A DNA stretch of 61,993 nucleotides from NCBI GenBank assembly GCA_002305165.1, contig DBQI01000056.1, positions 1 through 61,993 of the forward strand, given 5' to 3'. The DNA is from Armatimonadetes bacterium UBA1398 (GTDB lineage: Bacteria; Armatimonadota; Zipacnadia; UBA1398). Of this stretch, positions 8,867 through 18,185 are shown in pieces. Each line of letters opens with the position of its first letter. Within the stretch, counting starts at the first letter, position 1. The position numbers and the translations under genes are program-made. The notes under the pieces were generated by a model that worked only from the letters and a program-made list of their open reading frames with translations, did no database searches and was not told where the DNA came from.

Positions 8867-9708
8867 TCGCGCCAGTCCTCTCCGATGGTCCCACGCCTCT
8901 TGTAGCGGTCCAGCAACCGGGCGCAGTGGCAATCCCCGGGTTCGGCGGCGGCGACCTGAGCCACGATCTGGGCGAAGCCCGCGACGGCAGCGTCCACACA
9001 GGCCACCTCCGACGAGTCCAGGAGGCCCTCGAACAGCACCCCCGGCACGAAGGGCTTGTGGGCCAAGCTCTCAGCGTAGTTCGTGACATAGCACACGGCG
9101 GCGTAGCACATGGTGAGCTCCTTGGCGAGGAACACCTCCGGCGCCAGGGTCATGCCGACGAGATCAGCGCCCATGATCCGCAGCTTCCGAACCTCCGCGG
9201 GGGTCTCCAACCGCGGGCCCTCGGTGCACGCGTAGGTGCCCCCATCCCGCGTGGCGGCGCCTGTGGCGCGGCACGCCTCCAGGGCGGCCTCACGGAGGGC
9301 CGGGCAGAACACGGGGCTCTGGCGCACGAAGCCAAGGCTGCCACCGGTGAAGTAGGTATCATCCCGAGCGTGGGTCTCGTCGAGCAGGTCGTCAGGAACC
9401 ACGTACTGGCCGATCTCCAGAGAAGGTTCAATAGCGCCTGGTCCGCTCCAGGCCAGCACACGGGTAACGCCGAGTTCTCGGAGGGCATAGACATTCGCGC
9501 GGTAGTTCACGAAGCGCGCCGTGCAGTGGTAGCCGGTCTCACCATGGCGGGACAGGAAGAGCGTGCGGCGGCCATTCAGTTCGAGCTCGCGAACAGGGGC
9601 GCTGGGGCCAAAGGGCGTCTCGCGGCGCCCCAGGTTCCGCGCGCCCGAGTAGTCACGCGCGAGGAGGTCGTATGCCCCGCTCCCGCCGATCACCGCTAAA
9701 GGACCCAC
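8851..9708 (-). CDS. Methylthioadenosine/methylthioinosine phosphorylase family
   Basis: A 285-residue trimeric-type purine nucleoside phosphorylase. Phosphate and ribose-site motifs SRHG (53-56), VNYRANVYAL (67-76) and the MTLAPEVFLAKE stretch (186-197) match MTAP. At the purine-contact position the protein has Asn210 (VTNYAE), where human MTAP has Asp220 and human PNP has Asn243; Asn there favours 6-oxopurines, so methylthioinosine is the more likely substrate. I chose the GTG at 9708 because GGAGGAG precedes it by 7 bases; a TTG at 9729 lacks a ribosome site. First gene of the operon with the deaminase and DUF362 genes. Confidence 0.82.
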   Translation of the reverse strand: MGPLAVIGGSGAYDLLARDYSGARNLGRRETPFGPSAPVRELELNGRRTLFLSRHGETGYHCTARFVNYRANVYALRELGVTRVLAWSGPGAIEPSLEIGQYVVPDDLLDETHARDDTYFTGGSLGFVRQSPVFCPALREAALEACRATGAATRDGGTYACTEGPRLETPAEVRKLRIMGADLVGMTLAPEVFLAKELTMCYAAVCYVTNYAESLAHKPFVPGVLFEGLLDSSEVACVDAAVAGFAQIVAQVAAAEPGDCHCARLLDRYKRRGTIGEDWREWIGR

Positions 9709-9734
9709 GTCACACTCCTCCGAAGCCAAGGGCT

Positions 9735-10154
9735 ATGAGCGCCTATCTGCACCAAATACGCTTCTCTACCTCGCATCCGGGCGACATCCGCGATGTGTCG
9801 GATGAGGTCCAAGCCACAATAGACGAGAGCGGCATCGCCGAGGGCATCGTCTGCGTCTCCGCTCTCGGGTCCACGATGGCCATCACGACTATTGAGTACG
9901 AGCCGGGACTAGTCCGCGACCTTCAGACGGCCCTGGAGCGGCTCGCCCCCTCGGACATCCCGTACGCCCATGACGCCCGTTGGCACGACGGCAATGGCCA
10001 CTCCCACATTCGCGCCAGCCTGCTCGGTCCCTCGGTGAGCCTTCCCGTTGTGGAGGGCCGCCTGGCAACGGGGACCTGGCAGCAGATCATCGCGGTGGAG
10101 ATGGATGTGCGTCCACGCGACCGAACGATACTCGTTCGAGTGGTCGGGAGCTGA
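9735..10154 (+). CDS. yjbQ: YjbQ family protein (UPF0047)
   Basis: A 139-residue member of the YjbQ family, small cytoplasmic proteins with reported side activity as thiamine phosphate synthase but no settled main role. The signature WHDGNGHSHIRASLLGPS near residues 84-101 and GTWQQI near 115-120 with a following acidic RPR stretch are complete. The ATG at 9735 gives the standard length; an in-frame ATG at 9672 would run into the divergent phosphorylase gene. Only 26 bases separate the two divergent start codons, so their promoters must overlap coding DNA. Confidence 0.9.
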   Translation: MSAYLHQIRFSTSHPGDIRDVSDEVQATIDESGIAEGIVCVSALGSTMAITTIEYEPGLVRDLQTALERLAPSDIPYAHDARWHDGNGHSHIRASLLGPSVSLPVVEGRLATGTWQQIIAVEMDVRPRDRTILVRVVGS

Positions 10155-10155
10155 G

Positions 10156-10188
10156 GGCGAGGGCCGCAGGTGTTACAACCCCCTCGCC
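10156..10188 (+). terminator. Hairpin downstream of yjbQ
   Basis: GGCGAGGG (10156-10163) pairs perfectly with CCCTCGCC (10181-10188) around a 17-base loop that can itself form three pairs. It starts just after the yjbQ stop. There is no T-run, so termination is inferred from position and stem strength. Confidence 0.55.
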
Positions 10189-10239
10189 GAAGCCACCGAC
10201 GAGGGTAAGAGCAGCCACTAACCGGAGGTCGAGACGACT

Positions 10240-12747
10240 ATGTTGCCCCTGGATGGAACCTGGAAGATAGCTGACTTTGATCCCGGCGCCGGCGTAACGG
10301 CCGGGGCCCATGCGCCCGGATTCGACGACGCGTCGTGGATAGACGCCGAGGTGCCGGGGGACGTGCACACCGCGTTGCTCGCGGCTGGTCGCATAGAGGA
10401 TCCTTTTGTTGCTCAGAACATCGAGAAGTGCGCCTGGGTGGAGGATCGTGAGTGGTGGTACCGCGCCGAGTTCCAGGCTCCCCCTCTGGCCTCCGGCGAG
10501 CGGGCCGACCTAGTCTTCGAGGGGCTGGACACTTTCGCCACGGTGTACGTGAACGGTGTGGAGATCGGTTCCGCAGCGAACATGTTCGTCGCTCACCGGT
10601 TCGACGCCACAGGGGCGATCCAGGAGGGCCGCAACGTGGTAGCGGTGCGACTGGATTCGACGGTGGCCACCGTCGAGGCTAAGGACTCCAGCCCCTTCTG
10701 GGCTGCCTTCTACACACCGCGGGTATGGGTGCGGAAGGCCGCCATGAACTTCGGATGGGACTGGGGCCCTCGCGTGGTAACGGTTGGCGTGTGGCGATCG
10801 GCCCGGCTGGAGATACACCGGGCGGCCCGGATCGAGAGCACCTACGCCCGCACCCATGCCATCACGCCCGAGCACGCTGTTGTGAAGGCGGGCGCTGAGA
10901 TCGAGTTACTCGAGGGAGCTCCGCAGCGCTTGGTGCTGCGAGCCACCCTCGACCACAACGGGGAGAAGATCGGCGGCTCCTCCCTGTTCAGCGCGACCTC
11001 AGGCGAGGTGCGGCTGCTGGTGCCGAACCCCGCGCTCTGGTGGCCCGCCGGACACGGCGAGCAGCCACTCCACACGCTGACTCTCGAAGTCATGACCCCC
11101 GATGGCGAGGTGCTCGACACCCAGACGATCCGGATCGGGATCCGCACGATCGAGCTACTCCAGGAGCCCGACCCGGACGGCCTGGGCCGGAGCTTCAACT
11201 TCGCGGTGAACGGCCGGAGGGTCTTCTGCAAGGGCGCGGACTGGATCCCGGCCGACAACCTCATCGCACGAATCACGCCCGAGAAGTACCGGAACCTGGT
11301 GTCCCTCGGCGTCGCCGGCAACATGAACATGTATCGCGTCTGGGGCGGGGGGATCTACGAGTCCGAGGCCTTCTACGGCGCGTGCGACGAGCTGGGCGTC
11401 ATGGTGTGGCAGGACTTCATGTTCGGCTGCGCCAGCTACCCGGACTTCGATGCGGAGTTCATGGCGAACGTCCAGTACGAGGCGGAGCAGGCGGTGAAGA
11501 GGCTGCGGAACCATGCCTGCGTTGCCCTATGGTGCGGCAACAACGAAAACGACTGGCTCGACGACATGCAGGGACGTGGGGATCCGCCCCGGCCCCTCTA
11601 CGGCCGGCGAATCTACCACGAGCTGCTGCCGGGCGTCTGCGCCCGACTGGATCCCACCCGAGCCTACTGGCCCACCTCGCCATACGGCGGCTCAGACGAC
11701 AACTCCGAGCGAGAAGGGGACCGGCACAACTGGCAGGTCTGGGGCGGGCATATCTACCCCCACCGCTTCGGAGAGCCCTACGGGGGAGACCCCTCACCCG
11801 AGAACGTCTCCTTCCGCAACTACGCCAAGGACATGTGCCGCTTCTGCAGCGAGTACGGCCTCCATGCTAGCCCGCCGCTCAGGACCCTGCTCGACCGGAC
11901 GGGGCCACTGGAGTACGACAGCGAGGACATGCTCTACCGGATCAAGGACCCCGACACGGCCCGCAAACACCGCCAGATGGACGTTCACATCGGTCAGCCG
12001 GCAAGCATCGAGCAGTACGAGATCTACTCCATGCTGGTCCAGGCCGAGGGGCTTCGGTTCGCCATCGAACACTACCGCCGCCGCATGTTCGACTGTGGCG
12101 GCTCGCTGTTCTGGCAGCTCAACGACTGCTGGCCCTGCATCAGCTGGGCCGTCGTCGACTACGACCTGAACCCCAAAGCTGGCTGGTACTATGCCCGTCG
12201 GGCCTACGCCCCAGTGGCCCTCTCCCTGAAGATGGAGGGGGATGCCGCAGCCCTCTACGTGGTCAGCGATCGGCGCGAGGATCTACCCATCAACGCGCGG
12301 ATCATCACTGCCGACACCCTCAGCGGTCCCGTCAGCGACCGCAACGTGTACGGTGTGGCGAGGGCGAACGCGGCGACCAGGCTCGCCGAGTTCAGGCTCG
12401 CCGACCTGAGCATCACCGACCCAACGCGCCAGTGCATCGTGCTGAGTGAGGCGACCGGACAAGCGCCGGAGCACATGGTCTTCCTCCCGGAGCTCAAGGA
12501 TGTAGCCCTGCAGCCCGTGGCGCTGAGCCTCCGGGTGGAACCGCGCGAGGGCGGCGCCGCCGTGACGGTCGGGTCGGATGGACTGACCCACTTCGTGGCG
12601 GTCGATGTGGCTTCGCGCGGGGCCGTGCTCACCGACAACTTCTTCTCGCTACTGCCCGGCCAGTCGCGGGAGCTGCTCGTCGAGGCCAGGGAGACGATCC
12701 GGCCCGAGATGGTCTCCGCCCGCTGCCTCAACAACATCCGCGGGTGA
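10240..12747 (+). CDS. Beta-mannosidase, glycoside hydrolase family 2
   Basis: An 835-residue GH2 enzyme expected to release mannose from beta-mannosides. The jelly-roll sugar-binding domain occupies about 1-190, an Ig-like domain follows, and the TIM barrel runs from about 300 to 640. The acid/base is Glu436 in the WCGNNEN motif and the nucleophile is Glu538 in CSEYG. Late conserved segments include FWQLNDCWP and WYYARRAYAP. No signal peptide is present, so it probably acts inside the cell on imported oligosaccharides. GGAGG stands upstream of the ATG. It is separated from yjbQ by a likely terminator. Confidence 0.92.
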   Translation: MLPLDGTWKIADFDPGAGVTAGAHAPGFDDASWIDAEVPGDVHTALLAAGRIEDPFVAQNIEKCAWVEDREWWYRAEFQAPPLASGERADLVFEGLDTFATVYVNGVEIGSAANMFVAHRFDATGAIQEGRNVVAVRLDSTVATVEAKDSSPFWAAFYTPRVWVRKAAMNFGWDWGPRVVTVGVWRSARLEIHRAARIESTYARTHAITPEHAVVKAGAEIELLEGAPQRLVLRATLDHNGEKIGGSSLFSATSGEVRLLVPNPALWWPAGHGEQPLHTLTLEVMTPDGEVLDTQTIRIGIRTIELLQEPDPDGLGRSFNFAVNGRRVFCKGADWIPADNLIARITPEKYRNLVSLGVAGNMNMYRVWGGGIYESEAFYGACDELGVMVWQDFMFGCASYPDFDAEFMANVQYEAEQAVKRLRNHACVALWCGNNENDWLDDMQGRGDPPRPLYGRRIYHELLPGVCARLDPTRAYWPTSPYGGSDDNSEREGDRHNWQVWGGHIYPHRFGEPYGGDPSPENVSFRNYAKDMCRFCSEYGLHASPPLRTLLDRTGPLEYDSEDMLYRIKDPDTARKHRQMDVHIGQPASIEQYEIYSMLVQAEGLRFAIEHYRRRMFDCGGSLFWQLNDCWPCISWAVVDYDLNPKAGWYYARRAYAPVALSLKMEGDAAALYVVSDRREDLPINARIITADTLSGPVSDRNVYGVARANAATRLAEFRLADLSITDPTRQCIVLSEATGQAPEHMVFLPELKDVALQPVALSLRVEPREGGAAVTVGSDGLTHFVAVDVASRGAVLTDNFFSLLPGQSRELLVEARETIRPEMVSARCLNNIRG

Positions 12748-12789
12748 GCGTGCGCGTGGGGTCGAAGGGCCCCTCGCGGTCGGTGCAAA

Positions 12790-13425
12790 GTGGAGCGTGT
12801 CTTGGACGAGGCTTCCACAGGTGAGTACGGGCTCTTCGGCGGCATCTTCGATCCGGTGCATTACGGTCACCTATATGTTGCTGAAGCGGTCCGAGATGAA
12901 CTTGGGCTTGCTTACGTCGTGCTCGCGCCGGCGCGAATCCCCCCTCACAAGGACTCGGCGGGCGTCGCGCCTGCGGAGGACCGGGTCGAGATGGTTCGTC
13001 TCGCTACCGCGGGCAATCCCGGCCTGGTGCTCTGCACTCTCGAGGTCGAGCGGCCGGGCCCGTCGTATACGTACGACACCATCGACCAACTCACCTCAAC
13101 CTACGGCCGTCCACCGGTGTTGATACTGGGAGTCGATGCCTTCCTCATGATCGAGACGTGGTACCGCTGGGCCGAGCTCGTGAGGCGAGTGCCCTTCGCC
13201 CTGGTCGCCCGGCCGCGGTATGATACGAAGAAGGCTCGGAGGCTGGCCGAGCGTATCGGCGCCGAGGTGGCGTGCCTGATCGAGAGCGCGGGAGTGGATG
13301 TCTCCAGCACATTGATCCGGCAAAGAATCAGTGAGGGCAAGACAATCCGGTACCTCACGCCCGACCCGGTTGTCGAATACTTGGCCCGTTGTGGCGCGTA
13401 CGTTCGTGATGGGACCGATGGCTGA
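12790..13425 (+). CDS. nadD: Nicotinate-nucleotide adenylyltransferase
   Basis: A 211-residue enzyme that adenylates nicotinate mononucleotide in NAD synthesis. The nucleotidyltransferase motif GGIFDPVHYGH spans about residues 17-27 and the second motif VSSTLIRQRI is near 177-186, both as in NadD. A GTG start is used; the first 12 residues are longer than usual. It begins 42 bases after the mannosidase gene and ends 26 bases before the LCP gene. nadD followed by an LCP gene and rsfS is a common cluster in several phyla. Confidence 0.93.
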   Translation: MERVLDEASTGEYGLFGGIFDPVHYGHLYVAEAVRDELGLAYVVLAPARIPPHKDSAGVAPAEDRVEMVRLATAGNPGLVLCTLEVERPGPSYTYDTIDQLTSTYGRPPVLILGVDAFLMIETWYRWAELVRRVPFALVARPRYDTKKARRLAERIGAEVACLIESAGVDVSSTLIRQRISEGKTIRYLTPDPVVEYLARCGAYVRDGTDG

Positions 13426-13451
13426 CGCCCCGTTGCCCGAGGATGGTCTGT

Positions 13452-14819
13452 ATGGATACGACGAGTTCACATGTGCCTGAGGCCTATGAGGGCTATCTCC
13501 CGGTTGCGCGTCCACGGAGGCGGCGCCTGCGGGTGGCCGAGGTCCTCATATGGGTCGTCTGCCTTAGCCTGATGGCCGTGGTCGGCCTCGCCATACGAGA
13601 CGCCCAGACGGCGCCGGAGAAGCGCATCCTCCCCGGCATCCAGGCCCTGGGGATGATCTTCGGCGCGGATCCCTTCCAGGCGAAGAGCCAGATCACCCTT
13701 CTGCTCGTTGGCACAGACCAAACGAACGACCTCTCCGACACCATCATGCTCGCCTTCATCGATCGCGAGACGAGACGGATTGGCCTTCTCTCCTTCCCGC
13801 GTGACCTTCGCGTCGCCACCGGTCCGGACAACGCCTGCGCCAAGATCAACGCCGTGATCCCAAACACGATCGCGAGCGGTGGCGACATGCGCCAAGGGGT
13901 GCATGCCCTCTCCGAGACCCTGCGCCGAACCTTCGGCGTGGTGGTCGATGGGTACGCGCAGATCGACGTGCACGCCTTCGTCGAGGTCATCGACCGTATC
14001 GGCGGAGTCGAGGTGGAGGTCCCGCCGGGCCCGCGGGGCGATGGCCTCCACTATGACGACAACTACCAGAACCTGCACATCCATCTCCAACCCGGCAAGC
14101 AGAAGCTCATGGGCTACGACGCGATGGGCTTCGTGCGATGGCGGCAAGACCGGGGCGGACGCGGCGACGGCGACCCCGGACGCATGGCTCGGCAGCGGGA
14201 GTTGCTGCAGGCCGTCGCCTCCGAGGTAGCGCTCAAGCTGCGCCAGAAGGACCTGGAGGCCGCGAGCATCGCCGCGAACCTGGCCGCGACGGCCCACAAC
14301 CACGTGACGACCAACCTGGATGTCACCCAGATCGCCGCCATTGCCTCTATGGCGCGTGAGGTGGACATGGCTGGCATAGAGGCGCGGCAGGTGCCGGTCG
14401 CGGGGCAGGGTTCGGGCTCTGACGGCGCGTTCTACTTCTTCCCCGACCCCCAAGCCACCCGTTCCGTGGTCCGCGCGATGTGGGCCGAACTCCGCCAGGA
14501 GAAGCCCCTCGCGGCGATGGCGCGGGTTGAAGTCCTGAACGGCTGCGGGGTCACCGGCCTCGCCTCCAAATGCGAGGGGTTGCTGGTGAAGGAAGAGTTC
14601 CGCGTCGGCCACGTCGGTGACCTGACCGACGAGCAGGGCGAGATCAAGTACGGCGTTGAGAACACCTACCTCCGCTGCGCGCCGGGCTTCGAGGCCGCTG
14701 CGGATGAGGTCAAACGGAGCCTCGACCTGGCCATGGCCAACGTGATCGCTGATCTGCCCCCCGATGGCGAGTGTGATATCCGCGTTGTCCTAGGGGACGA
14801 CTACGCAAGTAAGTTCTAG
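13452..14819 (+). CDS. LytR-CpsA-Psr (LCP) family protein with LytR_C domain
   Basis: A 455-residue membrane-anchored phosphotransferase-like protein, expected to attach polymers to the cell envelope. A cytoplasmic tail with an RPRRRR run is followed by one transmembrane helix near 32-52. The LCP domain follows with SDTIMLAFID, FPRDLR and the RIGGVEVEVP motif, and a RQRELLQAV helix. The C-terminal 100 residues, beginning VEVLNGCGVTG, are a LytR_C domain. I prefer the ATG at 13452, which has GAGG 9 bases upstream, over the ATG 9 bases earlier. Lies in the nadD-LCP-rsfS cluster. Confidence 0.88.
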   Translation: MDTTSSHVPEAYEGYLPVARPRRRRLRVAEVLIWVVCLSLMAVVGLAIRDAQTAPEKRILPGIQALGMIFGADPFQAKSQITLLLVGTDQTNDLSDTIMLAFIDRETRRIGLLSFPRDLRVATGPDNACAKINAVIPNTIASGGDMRQGVHALSETLRRTFGVVVDGYAQIDVHAFVEVIDRIGGVEVEVPPGPRGDGLHYDDNYQNLHIHLQPGKQKLMGYDAMGFVRWRQDRGGRGDGDPGRMARQRELLQAVASEVALKLRQKDLEAASIAANLAATAHNHVTTNLDVTQIAAIASMAREVDMAGIEARQVPVAGQGSGSDGAFYFFPDPQATRSVVRAMWAELRQEKPLAAMARVEVLNGCGVTGLASKCEGLLVKEEFRVGHVGDLTDEQGEIKYGVENTYLRCAPGFEAAADEVKRSLDLAMANVIADLPPDGECDIRVVLGDDYASKF

Positions 14820-14852
14820 AGTGGAACGGCTCGCCCACGAACGGAGGCTTTC

Positions 14853-15236
14853 TTGACGGAATCGGCTTATCGGCGCGTTCTGCTCGTTGCCGAGGCAGCG
14901 GACAAGAAGAAGGCTCTGGACATCACGGTCCTACACGTGCGAGAGCACACCATCGTCTGTGACTACTTCGTGATCTGTCACGGCAGATCCCTCACTCATG
15001 TCGACTCTATCGCCGAGGGCGTCGAGGAGTATCTCGAGGAGCGGGACATGCACCCCCTGCGGCGCAGCCAACCCACCGACGCCAAATGGATCGTGCTGGA
15101 CTACGGTGATGTGGTCGCGCACATCTTCACCGTCGAAGCTCGGGGGTACTACGATCTCGAGGGGCTGTGGGCCCACGCCGAGACCGTGGACCTGTCCGGT
15201 CTCCTGGCTGAAGCACCTGTCGATGACGCGGAATAA
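14853..15236 (+). CDS. rsfS: Ribosome silencing factor
   Basis: A 127-residue RsfS/Iojap protein that binds ribosomal protein L14 and blocks subunit joining in starvation. The conserved core is present: ALDITVLHV, a CDYFVICHG segment near 41-49, and WIVLDYGDVVAHIFTVEARGYYDLEGLW at the C-terminal half. A TTG start is used with ACGGAGG upstream. It is 33 bases after the LCP gene and 23 bases before a TPR membrane protein gene, consistent with one operon. Confidence 0.93.
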   Translation: MTESAYRRVLLVAEAADKKKALDITVLHVREHTIVCDYFVICHGRSLTHVDSIAEGVEEYLEERDMHPLRRSQPTDAKWIVLDYGDVVAHIFTVEARGYYDLEGLWAHAETVDLSGLLAEAPVDDAE

Positions 15237-15259
15237 AAGATCGAGTAGGTGAGATCCAC

Positions 15260-15901
15260 ATGGCGGAGGACGAACGCGGGGCCGGAGGGCAACGCACCGA
15301 CGAAGAGCGCATCGAGGCGCTGATGATCCAAGCCGCCGTGGCGAGAGGCCGAAAGGACTTCCGCAAGGCGGAGGCCCTGCTGGACGCGGCTGAGGCGCTC
15401 GCCCCGAACGAGGGCCGCATCTTCGACCTCCGTGGCGACATCAGCGTCGATCGCGACCACTTCGATAGCGCCGTCGCTCACTATCGTCGTGCCCTCGAGC
15501 TCGATCCAACGCTCGAGGACACGGAGGAGAAGCTGGGGATGGCCTCCCTGGGCCGCATGCAGGCGACCAAGCTGGCCAGCCATGGCGTCCTCCCCGATGG
15601 CCTCACCCCCGAACGCATACGCCGGCGCTCCCAGATCGCCATGCTCGCAAGCCTGGTCTTCCCAGGGCTCGGCCACCTCTGGCTGGAGCGGTATGACCGG
15701 GCCGCTTGGTTCGGCATACCCACTGCCCTCTTCCTCGCCTGCGTCGGACTGCTGCAGGACATCACCTCGGAGGACATCACTCGGATCGGGGCGCTGTGGA
15801 CCAAGTACGCGCTGATTGGCGCCGTGGCCATCCTCTGGATCGTAGCCTTCGTAGACGCCTCGCGGTGCGCCACTGTCCGTGAGGATGAGGAGCTCTTCTG
15901 A
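15260..15901 (+). CDS. TPR protein with C-terminal membrane domain
   Basis: A 213-residue protein. Residues 15-95 form about two TPR helices (AEALLDAAEALAPNEGRIF and HYRRALELDPTLEDTEEKLG segments). The C-terminal half has transmembrane helices near 133-150, 155-172 and 185-200, opened by a FPGLGHLWLERYDRA stretch resembling the small membrane domains of TM2/DUF5683-like proteins. It probably presents a protein-binding surface at the membrane; partner unknown. It is the last gene of the nadD-LCP-rsfS run. Confidence 0.7.
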   Translation: MAEDERGAGGQRTDEERIEALMIQAAVARGRKDFRKAEALLDAAEALAPNEGRIFDLRGDISVDRDHFDSAVAHYRRALELDPTLEDTEEKLGMASLGRMQATKLASHGVLPDGLTPERIRRRSQIAMLASLVFPGLGHLWLERYDRAAWFGIPTALFLACVGLLQDITSEDITRIGALWTKYALIGAVAILWIVAFVDASRCATVREDEELF

Positions 15902-15949
15902 GCGTCCCGCGCTCGCGCATCCCCGACTCCTGAAAGGTGAGGCCTCCCT

Positions 15950-18124
15950 GTGGCATGGCGACAGATACCCTACCCGCCGGATCACCCCCCGCGCACCCCC
16001 GTCAATGACCCCATCATCCTTGAGCGGTCGGGGCTTCGGCTCGAACTGGATCCCCTATCGGGTGACTTGGTTGCGCTGAGCGCACCGGGCATCGGCCTGG
16101 ATCTCCTCCCCGGCGATGCCCGCATCACCTTCCGGCTGATGAGCCACGAGCACCTCTGGCTCGAGGGATCCTCGGCGCGGCCCACATTCGTACGCACGGA
16201 CGATAGCGAGCGCATCGAGGTCGTCTACGAGCGGCCCGAGCGGCAAGGGGTCATCTTCCCCGTCCGGATGACCCTGCGCTATGAGATCGGCGGCGGGGGG
16301 CAGCAGCCCGCGGAACTGGTGTGCTCCTATGTGCTCGAGCACCTCGAGGTCCCGGAGGGCTCTGACGCGGGCATCGTGGAGCGCGTCCACTTCCCTGTAG
16401 TGCAGGGACTGCCCGAGATCGATGGCGAGCGCACGGAGCTGCTGCTACCCTTCATTGGCGGGGAGCGCCGGCCGGCTCCCTTGAGCGGCGAGTGGAGCCC
16501 CTTCGAGTACATCTACCCGAACGAAGCCATGTCCTGGATGCTCCTCCACTACGGCGACCGGGGCCTCTACATGGCGAGCGAGGATCCGCAGTTCCGCTGG
16601 ACGGTGATGCGCGGCCGAACCATCCAGAAGCGCATTCCTGCTCAGCTCGAGCTGCTCTTCGAGACCTGCCCCAACCTCCGGCCCGGCGAGGTCTTCACCA
16701 GCCAGCGGTTCGTACTCTGGCCGTATGCTGGCACGTGGCACACCGCCGCCGACCGCTACCGAGCGTGGCTGGACACCTGGTGGGAGCCGCCCACTATGCC
16801 TGACGAGGTGCGGGAGTTCCGAGCCCTCGTCGAGCTATTCTTCGAGATGCCCTACGCCGACGGGCGCGTGGTGAGGCGCACCGCGGACGAGCTCTTCGCC
16901 TACATGAGCCGCTGCCACGAAGAGATGGGCCTAGACGTGGCCCACATCTGTGGCTACCACATCGGTGGCTTCGACGCCGAGTACCCCCTCTACGAGCCGC
17001 TGCCCGAGATCGGCGGCGCCGACGGGCTGCGGGCCTTCGCTGCGCGCTGCAACGCGCAAGAGGGTTGGACGACGGACATCTACGTCAACTGCCGCATCAC
17101 CGACACCGAGACAGATTGGTGGGCCGGCAAGGGGCGCGAGTGGGCCTGTCGAGCGAGGGATGGCTCCATCCCGACCGAGTACTACAACGGCCGCTACTTC
17201 AGCGTGGCCTGCCCCGGTATCGAGGAGCGCAGACGCTACTGGCTGGAGAAGATCGAGGAGATCACGCGCGGGTACGGGGTGAAGGGGCTCCAGGTCGACC
17301 AGCCCCACACAACCGCCAGGGAGTGCTGGGCCGACGATCACGATCACCGCACCCCCTTCGACCACTGGGGGTCGGGGTTCATCGACCTCTTCCGCCGGAT
17401 CCGTAAGCAGCTCACCGAGGCCGAGCCACGGATCTGGTCCTGGGGAGAGGCCGCCAGCGACGTCTTCTCCCAGTTCTTCGACTGGTCGTGCTGCTACGTG
17501 CGCTACCCCGACCAGCGGGTTGCCTTTGGCGAGACCGACCCTGCCACGCGCGACTGGGAGCACGACTGGCGAGGCTATGGCATGCCGGAGTTGTTCCGGT
17601 ACTGCTGCCCCGAGGTGCCGTTGTTGCAGGCCCCGCGGATCGCCGCTGATCACCCGGAGGACCTCTTCGAGCGCCTGAACATCATGTTCCTCTACTCGCC
17701 GATGCTCTATTGGCCGAGCCTCAGCGTGGAGTATGACCTGGACAAGGTGCCGGCCGAGTTCCGTAAGTACCTCAGGCGGTTGTGGGATGCCCGCCAACTG
17801 CTCAGGGATACGATAATCCACGGTCGCTTCCGAGACGTCAGGCACCTCTCGGTCGAAGGGGATGAGGCCCTCGCCAAGCTGTACCTATCCGGACCGGACC
17901 GGCCGCCTGCCATCACTGTTGTGCTCGTCAACCGGTCGCGGAGCGGCGGGGCGGAGGTCCGCGTTCAGGTCGATCCGGACGCCGTGGGGATCGGTTCGAA
18001 CGCGCCGTGGCGTTGGCGCGAGCACGCCGTGGACCAGCCGGCGCGACAGGAAGGCTCGGGAACCGTGGCACGGGTGACGATCCCACCCAACCGGGTTGCC
18101 GCCGTCGAGTTCCGGCCCAGCTAA
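15950..18124 (+). CDS. DUF6259-like glycoside hydrolase-type protein
   Basis: A 724-residue protein with the layout of a retaining glycosidase: an N-terminal beta-sandwich (about 20-260), a TIM-barrel-like centre with DIYVNCRI near 375, a KGLQVDQPH strand-end near 445 and a SWGEAASD segment near 502 whose Asp and Glu are candidates for catalysis, and a small C-terminal beta domain. I read it as DUF6259-like, a family assigned to clan-type glycosidases without a well defined substrate. No signal peptide is visible. The GTG start has AGGTGAGG upstream. The neighbouring genes give no substrate clue beyond the general glycosidase content. Confidence 0.6.
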   Translation: MAWRQIPYPPDHPPRTPVNDPIILERSGLRLELDPLSGDLVALSAPGIGLDLLPGDARITFRLMSHEHLWLEGSSARPTFVRTDDSERIEVVYERPERQGVIFPVRMTLRYEIGGGGQQPAELVCSYVLEHLEVPEGSDAGIVERVHFPVVQGLPEIDGERTELLLPFIGGERRPAPLSGEWSPFEYIYPNEAMSWMLLHYGDRGLYMASEDPQFRWTVMRGRTIQKRIPAQLELLFETCPNLRPGEVFTSQRFVLWPYAGTWHTAADRYRAWLDTWWEPPTMPDEVREFRALVELFFEMPYADGRVVRRTADELFAYMSRCHEEMGLDVAHICGYHIGGFDAEYPLYEPLPEIGGADGLRAFAARCNAQEGWTTDIYVNCRITDTETDWWAGKGREWACRARDGSIPTEYYNGRYFSVACPGIEERRRYWLEKIEEITRGYGVKGLQVDQPHTTARECWADDHDHRTPFDHWGSGFIDLFRRIRKQLTEAEPRIWSWGEAASDVFSQFFDWSCCYVRYPDQRVAFGETDPATRDWEHDWRGYGMPELFRYCCPEVPLLQAPRIAADHPEDLFERLNIMFLYSPMLYWPSLSVEYDLDKVPAEFRKYLRRLWDARQLLRDTIIHGRFRDVRHLSVEGDEALAKLYLSGPDRPPAITVVLVNRSRSGGAEVRVQVDPDAVGIGSNAPWRWREHAVDQPARQEGSGTVARVTIPPNRVAAVEFRPS

Positions 18125-18185
18125 GGACCGAAAGCTCGGCGGCCGGAACCGGTATGCTGTAGACCTCTGGAGAGGACGGAACGCG

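Noticed and set aside
10155..10239. Riboswitch before the beta-mannosidase gene
   Set aside because: Only one hairpin is visible and it abuts the yjbQ stop, which fits a terminator and leaves too little room for an aptamer.
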